From Hyphodiscus hymeniophilus (taxonomy: Eukaryota > Ascomycota > Leotiomycetes > Helotiales > Hyphodiscaceae), in NCBI GenBank assembly GCA_016508695.1, contig VNKQ01000008.1, positions 992,001 to 1,056,000 on the forward strand: 64,000 bases of DNA. Direction: 5' to 3'. Both the position numbers and the translations under genes were made by a program. Below are positions 23,091-31,582 of this stretch, piece after piece; the first letter of the stretch is position 1, and each line of letters opens with the position of its first letter. The notes beneath the pieces are model-generated. The model had not been told where the DNA came from. It saw only the letters and a list, made by a program, of their open reading frames with translations, and ran no database searches.

Positions 23091-25748
23091 CTATCTGTAC
23101 ACATCCCGCACTTCCCTTCTTACGTCATTCTCATATACAACCACGGATTCATCTCTCATTCTAGGTCTCTCTATGAACGCGACCGATTGTTCCCTAGCTC
23201 GAGGTCGTTCAAAAGGAACATCGGCAGTGGGCCTCCGGCTCGGTACTTCATCATAATATCTTTCGGCGTCTCGGGCACCAACATGCTCCCGGCGAGGACC
23301 CTCAACCGGACGCACACTGTACTCGCGTTGTGACTGGGCAGCCAGCTCTCTGGGGGCTCCTTCTGGACGAACACTCTGCACTCTACTGACATATTCTCGC
23401 GGGACTTCGTATCGAATAGACTCCACTGGTGCCGGGCGAACGCTTGCTGGTCTGGGAATGAGCTCGCGAGTTCCGTCGTCGAAGTGGCTCATCTGTCGAC
23501 GTTCGGGACCTCCTCGCAACTGAATATAGTCGTCCCCAGGTGGCGCCATAGGTCGTACCGAGTACTCTCTTTGACGATAAGCTCGATGTTCTGGTAGAGC
23601 ATACTCTGGCTGCGTGACCACTCGTCGGGGGACAACTGTTGGTGAGGCAGGTCGTCGATAGACGACCCCATCTTCTTCGTAATCAACATGTGGACGCCCA
23701 GAAATGGTTCTGACAGGAGCTCGCTCGTAGACCACCTCGGCATCGCGATATCTTGAGGGAGGTGCCATAGACTGTCTGATGGAGGATTGAAGAGGCGGAT
23801 CAATGTATTCGCGCCCATAAGCGTCGACTAGTATTCGAATTGGTTGTCGTGGTGGGCCCATGGGGATCGGTGATCGTCTTTCCCGCATTATAGGGGACCT
23901 TGAACGTTCGCGATCTGCGTCGGGTCGTACACTGGCTCTTGGAAGGGGCTCTCTATAGTAGACAGGCTCCTCGCGGGGCCGACGGTCCACGAACGCATGA
24001 GAAGCGGCTCTCACTGATCGTGCTTCGCTTGGTGCGTAAGGTAGAGCGTATGCAGCTGGAGATTGCGGTCTTCTTACGTAGTCCCCATTATCGATGCGGC
24101 GATACTCAACATCCTCTCGCTCGATACGCTGATAAACGGGCTCAGGCCGTCTTGGTTCAACCTCGTAGCGCTCTTCATATCGTTCGTAAGCTCGAGGTTC
24201 TTTGTATCGGTCTGTACCACGCTCTATAACTCGTCCTTGAACCACCTCATCATATCTTGGGTCATCGTAGTTCAGCTCCCCACCATACTGCCCCGATTGT
24301 CGTTGCCTCTTCTGTGGTCGAGGCAAGGGTGCTACCTCGTAGGGCGATGGCGAGCGAGGTTCTGGTTTGATATATGGCGAGTCGGGTGTTGGTCCATCAT
24401 CTTTGCTAGATGCCTTGCGCTTCTTTTTCTTATCTTTCTTCTTGGACGTCTTCACACCTTTAGGAGAGCTGTCTGCACTTGAAACCCCAGACTTTCGAAG
24501 AGCGGCGACTTGCGCTGGAGGAGCTTCATTAGCCGGAACGGGCTCTCGAGGAACGGGAGGATTTCTTGCTGTGGCCAGAGGAGACACTCTTGCCGGTTGC
24601 GGAGCATAAGGTGACAGATTGTGGGCCCGTATTAATTGGGATTCGCTGTCGTTCTCGAAAGCCTGTCTTAAAAGCTCGTCTGATGTAGTCTGTCCAGAAT
24701 CATCAACACCAGATTCGCAGAAGTCCAGCCAGGAACCCATTATTTGTGACATTGACGGATGGTTATTTTGGAGGATACTGACTGTGCTTGGTCTCTTATC
24801 TTGGGCGCTCACCTTTTCACCTGTCTCTCTGAGTGAATTGCCAGAATCCGAATTTTCCATGTCCCGAGCCTGCTCATAGTGAGCTGATGCATTCGGAGAC
24901 CCTTGCTGCAAATGTGTAATATGTGAATGTGACGCTGGTAAATGATTATTTGTGGATAGCGGAGCACCAGTAATAATAACATCTTGCTTGCCAACCTGAC
25001 TATGGGTAGAGTATATCTCAGCAGGTTGCCCAACGGCACCGCCCGTTTGCACTTCAAGGGGCTCTTGGTGCCCCTGCGATGAACTAGACGGTATGGGAGT
25101 ATCATGCTGACTGGAATAGAAAGTGTTCTCATCAAAAGAGTCACTGGCAGATGAACGAGTGCCCACAGAGGGCGCAGCTCCTGCGGTGGTAGAAGGGAGT
25201 ACAATAGCAAGAGCTTTTAACAAGACTTGCGCAACATCAAAATTAGGAACACCTTCAGAAGTCTGAAGCTTGGCTGCCAATCGTTGTTGCTCGATCTGTT
25301 CTCTCAAAGCTCTTTCAAGTCTCTGCCTCTGCAGTTGTATCTCAGCCTTAATGAGATCGTCTGACTTCTCCAACAATATTGGGTTGATTTGGGATGTGGA
25401 AGATATCGAACCATAGACATTCGAGATTGTACGCTGATTATTGGGAGACAGACTGTTGTGATATGGGGATGAAAGTTCGTGGTTTGTGCCAGATGCTGAG
25501 CGATTGGTCGATTTGGGCGCAGAGGCACGCGAAGGGGTGGATTGGTTTGAGGAGGAAAAGGTTCGAGTCGGATTATTCACTTGCTTGCTGCTAAGATGAG
25601 GAGGGATCTTAATGCGAGGATGAGTGCCAGCAAGAACCGCATCTCTGAACTGTACAATCTTCTCATACTCCAATATCTCGCGAAGCTGGGCAGCCGTGAG
25701 TGCAGCTCCTTTGGTAGCCATCGAGGTCGACGCCCCTTGGGCCATCAT
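23091..25748 (-). CDS. Unrecognised 885-aa disordered, arginine-rich protein
   Basis: A single uninterrupted reading frame of 885 codons, so clearly a gene, but I do not recognise a named family. Residues 20-50 form a short ordered N-terminal element (AAQLREILEYEKIVQFRDAV). A predicted coiled coil follows near 130-165 (KAEIQLQRQRLERALREQIE). The middle is Ser/Pro-rich, with a very basic lysine cluster (KTSKKKDKKKKRKASSKDD) that fits a nuclear localisation signal. The C-terminal 400 residues are an Arg/Glu/Tyr/Pro-rich sequence with irregular repeats such as REYSVRP (three times) and with Pro-Arg spacing. An embedded conserved-looking element reads PIRILVDAYGREYIDPP. A nuclear role in chromatin or RNA is an inference from composition only. 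Translation could also begin at the second or third methionine (MATKG). Confidence 0.85.
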   Translation of the reverse strand: MMAQGASTSMATKGAALTAAQLREILEYEKIVQFRDAVLAGTHPRIKIPPHLSSKQVNNPTRTFSSSNQSTPSRASAPKSTNRSASGTNHELSSPYHNSLSPNNQRTISNVYGSISSTSQINPILLEKSDDLIKAEIQLQRQRLERALREQIEQQRLAAKLQTSEGVPNFDVAQVLLKALAIVLPSTTAGAAPSVGTRSSASDSFDENTFYSSQHDTPIPSSSSQGHQEPLEVQTGGAVGQPAEIYSTHSQVGKQDVIITGAPLSTNNHLPASHSHITHLQQGSPNASAHYEQARDMENSDSGNSLRETGEKVSAQDKRPSTVSILQNNHPSMSQIMGSWLDFCESGVDDSGQTTSDELLRQAFENDSESQLIRAHNLSPYAPQPARVSPLATARNPPVPREPVPANEAPPAQVAALRKSGVSSADSSPKGVKTSKKKDKKKKRKASSKDDGPTPDSPYIKPEPRSPSPYEVAPLPRPQKRQRQSGQYGGELNYDDPRYDEVVQGRVIERGTDRYKEPRAYERYEERYEVEPRRPEPVYQRIEREDVEYRRIDNGDYVRRPQSPAAYALPYAPSEARSVRAASHAFVDRRPREEPVYYREPLPRASVRPDADRERSRSPIMRERRSPIPMGPPRQPIRILVDAYGREYIDPPLQSSIRQSMAPPSRYRDAEVVYERAPVRTISGRPHVDYEEDGVVYRRPASPTVVPRRVVTQPEYALPEHRAYRQREYSVRPMAPPGDDYIQLRGGPERRQMSHFDDGTRELIPRPASVRPAPVESIRYEVPREYVSRVQSVRPEGAPRELAAQSQREYSVRPVEGPRREHVGARDAERYYDEVPSRRPTADVPFERPRAREQSVAFIERPRMRDESVVVYENDVRREVRDVYR

Positions 25749-26158
25749 CGCAAACTGCAGGTTAGTGTTTGAGTGCTATGCAGCAGAGAACGAAAAAGCC
25801 AGTGCTTTATGAAGCTAAGATGCTGCGATGCAAAGTGTGAGCTAGAAGTCGAACGTATGCTGATGGAAGCACGATTAAAGAGTGTATATGTAGGTCAGAA
25901 AGAGCGAGGTAGACAGGGGCGATGCCCAATGTTTAGAATTTTGGCGTCAAGGCGGCTAAAAAGTCCACTAATCTCGAACCCTGCGGGTAACCATGTCTCC
26001 AAGTCTAAAAGATCATGACTCAGTTGTGATCATGACGATCCATGATTTCACGGTCTATTCTTTCAAAGTGTGCCAGAAGTAAGATAAGATCGTTTCAGCT
26101 TTCACCGCTCTCAAATAGAACCAATAGCTTCGGATTCACTGAGAAGACATCACCAGCA
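25749..26158. promoter_or_regulatory. Divergent promoter region
   Basis: About 410 bp between the minus-strand 885-codon gene and the plus-strand HAD phosphatase gene. An in-frame ATG at 26042 could extend the phosphatase upstream by 39 residues. An inverted motif, atcatgactcagttgtgatcatgac, lies near 26010-26036. No TATA box stands out. Confidence 0.4.
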
Positions 26159-27008
26159 ATGGCAATCACTGGCACCAGTGGAAATGACCAACGTCCGGTA
26201 TTCTTCTTTGATATTGATAATTGTGTAAGTTCCTGATCCCAGATTTCTTGTAGAGTACTAAAAAATTTCATTAAAGCTCTACCCTAAGAGTAGGTTATAT
26301 TATTGCATTTGAAGTTTATTTCTAAATACGGAACAGGCAAAAAGGTCCATGAACATATGACCGAGCTCATTGATCAATATTTTATTAAGCATCTAGAGCT
26401 CACCAGAGAAGATGCCTACAAACTTCACCAAGAATACTACAAGACCTATGGCTTAGCAATCGAGGGACTGGTCCGCCACCACAAAATTGACCCTTTGGAG
26501 TACAACCGCCAAGTCGACGATGCACTACCTCTTGAGTCTATTATCTTTCCCGATTCGCAATTACGCAAGCTCCTTTTGGATATGGACAAGTCCAAGGTCA
26601 AGCTCTGGCTATTCACGAACGCTTATAAGACGCACGGCGACCGGGTTGTCAAGTTACTGGGTATCCAGGATTTGTTCGAAGGGATGACTTTCTGCGATTA
26701 TCGCCAGGAAAGGCTGGTTTGCAAGCCTCACCCGGAGATGTTTGCTAAGGCTATGGCCGAGGCTTGCGTTCACGAGATGAAGGATTGCTTTTTTGTTGGT
26801 TAGGATCACTTGATGGACTGAAGAATGAAAGCTTACTTTTGTAGATGATTCCGCGTTGAACTGTAAGAAGGCCGAGGAGCTAGGATGGAACGTGACACAT
26901 CTTGTCGAGGACGGAGAGCCATTGCCACCGAAGCAGTGTTGCAGAAACCAGATATCGCATTTAGAAGAGCTCCGGGCTTTATACCCACAGTTCTTCAACG
27001 CCTCTTAG
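26159..27008 (+). CDS. HAD-family pyrimidine 5'-nucleotidase (SDT1/PHM8 type)
   Basis: Four exons: 26159-26224, a 13-nt micro-exon 26277-26289, 26337-26798 and 26845-27008, giving 234 aa. Splicing produces the catalytic motif I FFFDIDNCLYPKSKKV, with nucleophile Asp18 and general acid Asp20; part of it is carried by the micro-exon. Motif II is KLWLFTNAYKTH, the motif III lysine sits in VCKPHPEMFAKAM, and motif IV FVDDSALNCKKAEELGWN is assembled across the last intron. This is the layout of yeast Sdt1/Phm8-type phosphatases, which release nucleosides from pyrimidine or other nucleoside monophosphates in the cytosol. Substrate preference cannot be read from the sequence. An upstream in-frame ATG at 26042 would add a basic, Ser-rich 39-residue N-terminus that might target mitochondria. 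The 3' end converges on MED21. Confidence 0.9.
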
Positions 27009-27274
27009 ATCTAGAAAGATCTCTTGGTCCTGTTGGCGCTCCGTTTGCGGTGTATATGATCATGATTTCGAACGTTCACGAGGTTAAAAATAGGAGGCCA
27101 ATGCATCCATAGCAAATAAAATAGACATAAGATTTAGAACATTGGCACCATCCTGAGATTCCGTGTTTGAACTTCGTGAAATTAATGGGGTATCTCACCT
27201 CTCGTGCCAATGCCATGCCCACAACTATCCGCATTCAACTCAAACTCGGGTATCTCTGTTACTATCAGACAGCC

Positions 27275-27801
27275 CTATGGTCTCTTCACACTCCGAATAA
27301 CACTTTCCAGCCTAGCCAAAATAGCTTTCTTCTCCTCCAACGCTTCCTTCCTCCGCACCTCAGCCTCCTTGAGCTCAACCTCTAACTGCCGTATCAACTC
27401 TTCTTGATCTTTCTCACTATTCTCTAGCCCCGGAAGCATGGAGATTAAATACTCGATTTGTTGTTCCTTGACAATGAGATCGCGCGCAAGCTCTTTTTGT
27501 CCAGCCTTGAAAGCATCGGGACTATGGGGTTCGACTGATCAATGTCAGCAAGATAAATTGAGGGGCAAAGAGAAGTCGCATGCCTTCTTTCTCCCGCTCG
27601 GGCTCGCCTTCGACTTTCTTGTCCTGCCTCACAACATCTTTCGGCCCCAAGGTTTGAAGATCGTGGTGTCGGTTGATGTAGAAGAGGGATGCGATCATCT
27701 GAGTGACGAGCTGTGAAAGAGTCAGCAGTCTGGTACGGAAGGATTCATGGGCTCCATACTTGATCAGCAGCATCCTGAAGCTGTGTGAGGCGATCTGCCA
27801 T
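27275..27801 (-). CDS. MED21: Mediator complex subunit 21 (Srb7)
   Basis: Three exons, 27801-27760, 27710-27584 and 27534-27275, give 142 aa, the usual size for this subunit. The protein starts MADRLTQLQDAADQLVTQM, continues ASLFYINRHHDLQTLGPKD, then AFKAGQKELARDLIVKEQQI and EYLISMLPGLENSEKDQEEL, and ends in a long coiled coil, all characteristic of Med21. Med21 sits in the Mediator middle module with Med7 and links activators to RNA polymerase II in the nucleus. The second intron (27535-27583) uses a GC donor (gcatgc) with a normal cag acceptor; phase and family sequence (EKE joined to VEPHSPDAF) support it strongly. The gene shares a 258-bp promoter with RRG7 and converges with the HAD phosphatase 266 bp away. 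Confidence 0.93.
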
Positions 27802-28059
27802 GGCGACAGATCTTGCGAGGAGGTGGAGGACGAGGCTGAGACAGGGCAGCTCAATTGAAAATGCAGGAGAAGTCCGGGATGAGTTTCAGCCAATCAGAGA
27901 GAAATGGTAGCCTTGACCCAAAATTCCGTCTGGTCTCCTGATCTTTCGACGAAAATCGCAAAACCCATCAAGCTTTGGTGACCGAGACGGGAGTGGATAC
28001 TTCCTGTATCAATTGAGTTGGCCCAAATATAGTCCTCGTCCGATCAAACAGAGAGGCGC
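27802..28059. promoter_or_regulatory. Bidirectional promoter between MED21 and RRG7
   Basis: Only 258 bp separate the two divergent start codons, so the genes must share a compact promoter. No TATA box was found, as is usual for housekeeping genes. One CCAAT reading lies near 27888 on the minus strand relative to MED21 (attgg on the complementary strand). Confidence 0.5.
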
Positions 28060-28764
28060 ATGTTCGCTATCCGGCACCTCAGCCGCAAACGCAGCGTGCC
28101 TCCCATCCTCTCTTTGTCTTCTATTCAACGTCCAGAGAAGCAATCAACTCGGAAATATGTCACAAACATTGAAGAATTAGAATATCCACCAGGAAGCACC
28201 AATCATCATGATCTCCGAAGTTTTCTAGAATATGCTGCACGGGTGGATCTGAATCCAGAAAGCAAGATATATGTTGGAACACACTATGAATACACTGTGC
28301 AATCCGCACTCGAAGGTCTCGGGATGCCTCTCAAACGCATTGGCGGCGCCTCAGACTATGGCACTGACCTCCTCGGGACGTGGTCTTTGCCTCCCATGTC
28401 TCAACCTTTGAAGGTTCTCATCCAATGCAAAGGTCATGCGCGGAAGGTCGACCCGTCTCATGCGAGAGAGCTTGAGGGTGCGTTTGTTGGCGCTCCTCAG
28501 GGCTGGCGGGAGTCCGGTACTCTAGCGTTCCTTGTCTCTCAGGAAATGGCGACAAAAGGCTTGAGGGAGGCTCTTAGCAGAAGCAAATGGCCGATGGGAT
28601 ATGTACAATGCAGTAGGGGCGGGAAGATCTCACAAATATTCTGGAATCGGAGAGCTGAACAGGAAGGATTAGAGGGTATTGGGGTAGGGTTGAAATACAC
28701 TGGAGAAGGGGCCAACGAGAAAGAGACCATTCTCACATGGAAAGGGAAGGTTCTCAAAGGATGA
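28060..28764 (+). CDS. RRG7: RRG7-like mitochondrial protein with nuclease fold
   Basis: Intronless, 234 aa. The N-terminus is Arg/Ser-rich without acids (MFAIRHLSRKRSVPPILSLS), a good mitochondrial presequence. The core carries the restriction endonuclease-like PD-(D/E)xK pattern: Glu78 in HYEYTVQSALEGLG, Asp99/Asp103 in ASDYGTDLLG, and the Q-x-K pair in VLIQCKGHARKVDPSHA. These elements are typical of Rrg7 (required for respiratory growth 7). In yeast the gene is needed for respiratory growth and mitochondrial genome maintenance; a nuclease activity is predicted from the fold but I know of no proven reaction. The start is fixed by the presequence and by the short divergent promoter with MED21. 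Confidence 0.88.
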   Translation: MFAIRHLSRKRSVPPILSLSSIQRPEKQSTRKYVTNIEELEYPPGSTNHHDLRSFLEYAARVDLNPESKIYVGTHYEYTVQSALEGLGMPLKRIGGASDYGTDLLGTWSLPPMSQPLKVLIQCKGHARKVDPSHARELEGAFVGAPQGWRESGTLAFLVSQEMATKGLREALSRSKWPMGYVQCSRGGKISQIFWNRRAEQEGLEGIGVGLKYTGEGANEKETILTWKGKVLKG

Positions 28765-29498
28765 TACCACTTTTCCGTCCCTTCTCGCAGTACTCGAGTT
28801 GCAGAAGGAGATGTTTGTCCGAAAACGTTGCAATCAGAGCTCTGATTCACGTACGGATTGCAACACAAATCGATCATCTATATCAAATGGCTATAAAGGC
28901 CTTCAATTCTGCAATCTACACGAAGCCAGAAAGCACTTATACACGAACGGCTCTCTACGTTCTGTCTCTATCTGCAACCGGCTTTCACAACTCTACCCTC
29001 GAGAACATCTCATCAACTCGTATGAAAGTCGTCCTCCTTACAATTGGCACCCTTTGCCTCCCAAAATGTGTCACCAAGTCATTCAGATCTTCGAATGCCT
29101 CCACAGCAACGGCTCAAATTCAAAAAAAGTTCCGTGTACCGATCCCTCAAATAGCTGTGGAGAGGTTTTCCTTAGACAAGAGCTTGAAAGTGTAGAGGGC
29201 CTTTGTGCGGTTTGTTGTTGGATCCTGGCACATTGGGGCTATTACTAAAACTTTTATAGTCATGTCAAAAGGCACGAGAGTCACAGGAAAACCAGAAGAA
29301 ACCAGAGTCGGCAGATGTAAGATCATCGGCCCTTTGTTTTGCTACATCCGGCAATCACTCTGTTTAATCCTTGTTTACTCTATTCGCCTACGAACTTTTC
29401 CCAAGAGTGAGGATCGACTCTGGTTGCGCATTTTAACAGTGTTAGAAGAAAGAATTCGCTGACTCCGTGATGTTCTAGGATGAAGGATATTGGTCATG

Positions 29499-29559
29499 AC
29501 AGAGAGAGAGACAGAGAGATAGAGAGGGAGGGGAGGAGGGGGGAGAGAGAGTAGAAGAG
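29499..29559. repeat. Purine-rich GA/GGA low-complexity tract
   Basis: About 60 bp of nearly pure purine on the plus strand, made of GAGA and GGGGA runs. It is simple-sequence DNA in an intergenic region with no sign of coding use. Confidence 0.85.
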
Positions 29560-30219
29560 CTCATATTTTGGATCTGAGAGCGTTTCCTGCAAAAGTGTTC
29601 CACGGACAACTCAGTTAAACAACCTTAGCCGGACGGATCGACTCTTATCGCTTTCCTCCTTTGGAATATTGAGATTGGTCAATTGTTCATTGGAGTGGTC
29701 AGGATGGCTAAATGGATGTGAGGCTTGAAGAGTTTAAGATTTGTCGATTTCCCCTGGCAAATCGATGGATTCAAGAAATCCATCAGTCATATTCCGAACG
29801 AGGACCCTGTCTGGTTTAATTACTTGAGTCATCCAATAATCTTAACTCCTGTCTTCAATTGATCGTCAAGCTCTCTGCATCTTGCATCTCTCTTTGTGAA
29901 CGACCCTTGGGTGCTTCTGGGTATTAAAATCTTTCCCCGTAAGGGGAGCATACCTGAATAGGAATTAAAGTGACTTCTACAGGTCGGCTTTTACTAGCCA
30001 GAGGATTGCTTGGTATCATAGAAATCTTTCTCTGTTTACCTTATATAAGGTGATACGCTTCTTTTCTTTTCGGTTAATCGCGCACATATATCCAGAGCTC
30101 ACTTTGTTGTTGCCTTCCCACCTACCTCAATGAAAACTTTAGTATTGAAATTGTACTCAAATGAGTACTCGAGTATCGCAGGTTGGAACTTTGGTAATCT
30201 GTGAGCAGCATTAACAATT

Positions 30220-30253
30220 CATTACAAAAGAATACAAATCATTACAAAAGAAT
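30220..30253. repeat. Direct repeat of 14 bp, 20-bp period
   Basis: The unit cattacaaaagaat occurs at 30220-30233 and again at 30240-30253, in AT-rich DNA about 500 bp upstream of the glutathione transferase start. Confidence 0.75.
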
Positions 30254-30757
30254 TACAAAAAATATGGAATTCGTAATCGGCGAAGCGAGAGACCACCGGA
30301 ATCGCAACAACAGACTACTACAGTAGCGAAGCATACCTACATCCGTTGAGGGATTCGCGTCAATTGAGTACGTTTCAACCAAGTCTCACCAGGGTACCAA
30401 ATATCAGATTTGGAATCTTGGGGCAAAAATGGACCGTTTTACTGGGAGTTGTAAATTTTAGCTTCGCCGAAGACGGTTGCCGACGGCCTTTTTCTGTACT
30501 TAGCTTGTTTGAATACCATCAAAAAGCAAATGCAGTATATCATTGGCTTGGCACGAACTTCTTGCCTCTTGTTCCTACTCCGCAAAGGCTGGTTCCGCCA
30601 AATAAATGTGGATTTGGCCCCACATGAGATCAAGATCGATGGGCCGCAGTAGAAACGAAGGAGGCAAGGAAGGATATAGAAATGGCATATATGTGCAACC
30701 GCAACTTGGTCGTACGCAGTGATAACCCAAGTTATCTACAACACTTCAGTTGCAATC

Positions 30758-31582
30758 ATGAGCAAGCCAATCGTTCTCTACAGCCATGGTGAGTGCCCAG
30801 GAAAGCAATCATTCCAAATAGAGCCTCACTGACCGGTATTAGCTACGGGCCCAAATCCCTGGAAGGTAGCAATCGTCCTCGAGGAGCTCAAGATACCGTA
30901 CACGTCCAAATTCATAGGTATGCCAGCATCCAATTCGTCCTCCGTTCGCTCTGCTAACAACTTGGCAGATTTCGCAGACTTGAAGAAGCCGCCGTTTGAG
31001 AAGGTGAACATCAATGGCAGAGTTCCTGCAATCGAGGATCCGAACACTGGAATCACTCTAAGCGAATCTGGAGCCATCATAGAATATCTACAAGAGACGT
31101 ACGATAAAAACAATACTCTGAACTATACTTCCTCTCCAGAGAAGTACCTGGTCAAACAATGGCTTCACTTCCAGATGTCAGGACAAGGCCCATATTTTGG
31201 CCAGGCTGTCTGGTTCACCAAGTTCCACTCGGAGATGATCAAGAGTGCACAGGATCGCTATCTCAACGAGATCAAACGGGTTTTGTCAGTGCTGGATAGA
31301 CATTTAGAGGGCAAGCAATACCTCGTCGGAGATAAAGCGTAAGTTTCTCGGTGTACATAGCATGAACATTGGGCTGACTTGATTCGTAGCACCATTGCAG
31401 ACCTGGCTTTCGTCACCTGGGATACGATGATCGGCCGCATTTTCGGGGAACGCGGTAACGAGATCAACATCGAGAAGGATTACCCCAACTATTACGCCTG
31501 GGACCAGAGAATCACGGCTCGTCCAGCAGTCAAGAAGATCATTGCGGACAGGCAAGCAGCTATGGCCAGTGCGAAGCACTAA
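30758..31582 (+). CDS. Glutathione S-transferase (Ure2-like class)
   Basis: Four exons, 30758-30788, 30843-30917, 30969-31338 and 31390-31582, with introns of 54, 51 and 51 bp, give 222 aa. The N-terminal thioredoxin-like domain reads MSKPIVLYSHATGPNPWKVA, then VNINGRVPAIED and the glutathione-binding LSESGAIIEYL. The all-helical C-terminal domain contains QWLHFQMSGQGPYFGQAVWF and TIADLAFVTWDTMIG, the second being the N-capping and hydrophobic-core motif of glutathione transferases. These blocks match fungal Ure2p-like enzymes, which are cytosolic and detoxify electrophiles or peroxides. The nitrogen-regulatory prion-like N-terminus of yeast Ure2 is absent. The context gives no pathway link. 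Confidence 0.93.

Larger units (their letters stand above)
28765..30757. other. 2 kb gene-free interval with low-complexity DNA
   Basis: No gene was recognised. Open frames at 28737-29248 overlap one another in different frames and lack protein-like composition. Features present are a purine-rich GA tract (29499-29559), a 12-bp palindrome ccttatataagg (30039-30050), and two copies of cattacaaaagaat spaced 20 bp apart (30220 and 30240). The last 300 bp should contain the promoter of the glutathione transferase gene. Confidence 0.5.

Noticed and set aside
28737..29248. Two overlapping open frames of about 150 codons after RRG7
   Set aside because: They overlap in different frames, neither has a motif, and one begins inside the RRG7 stop region.
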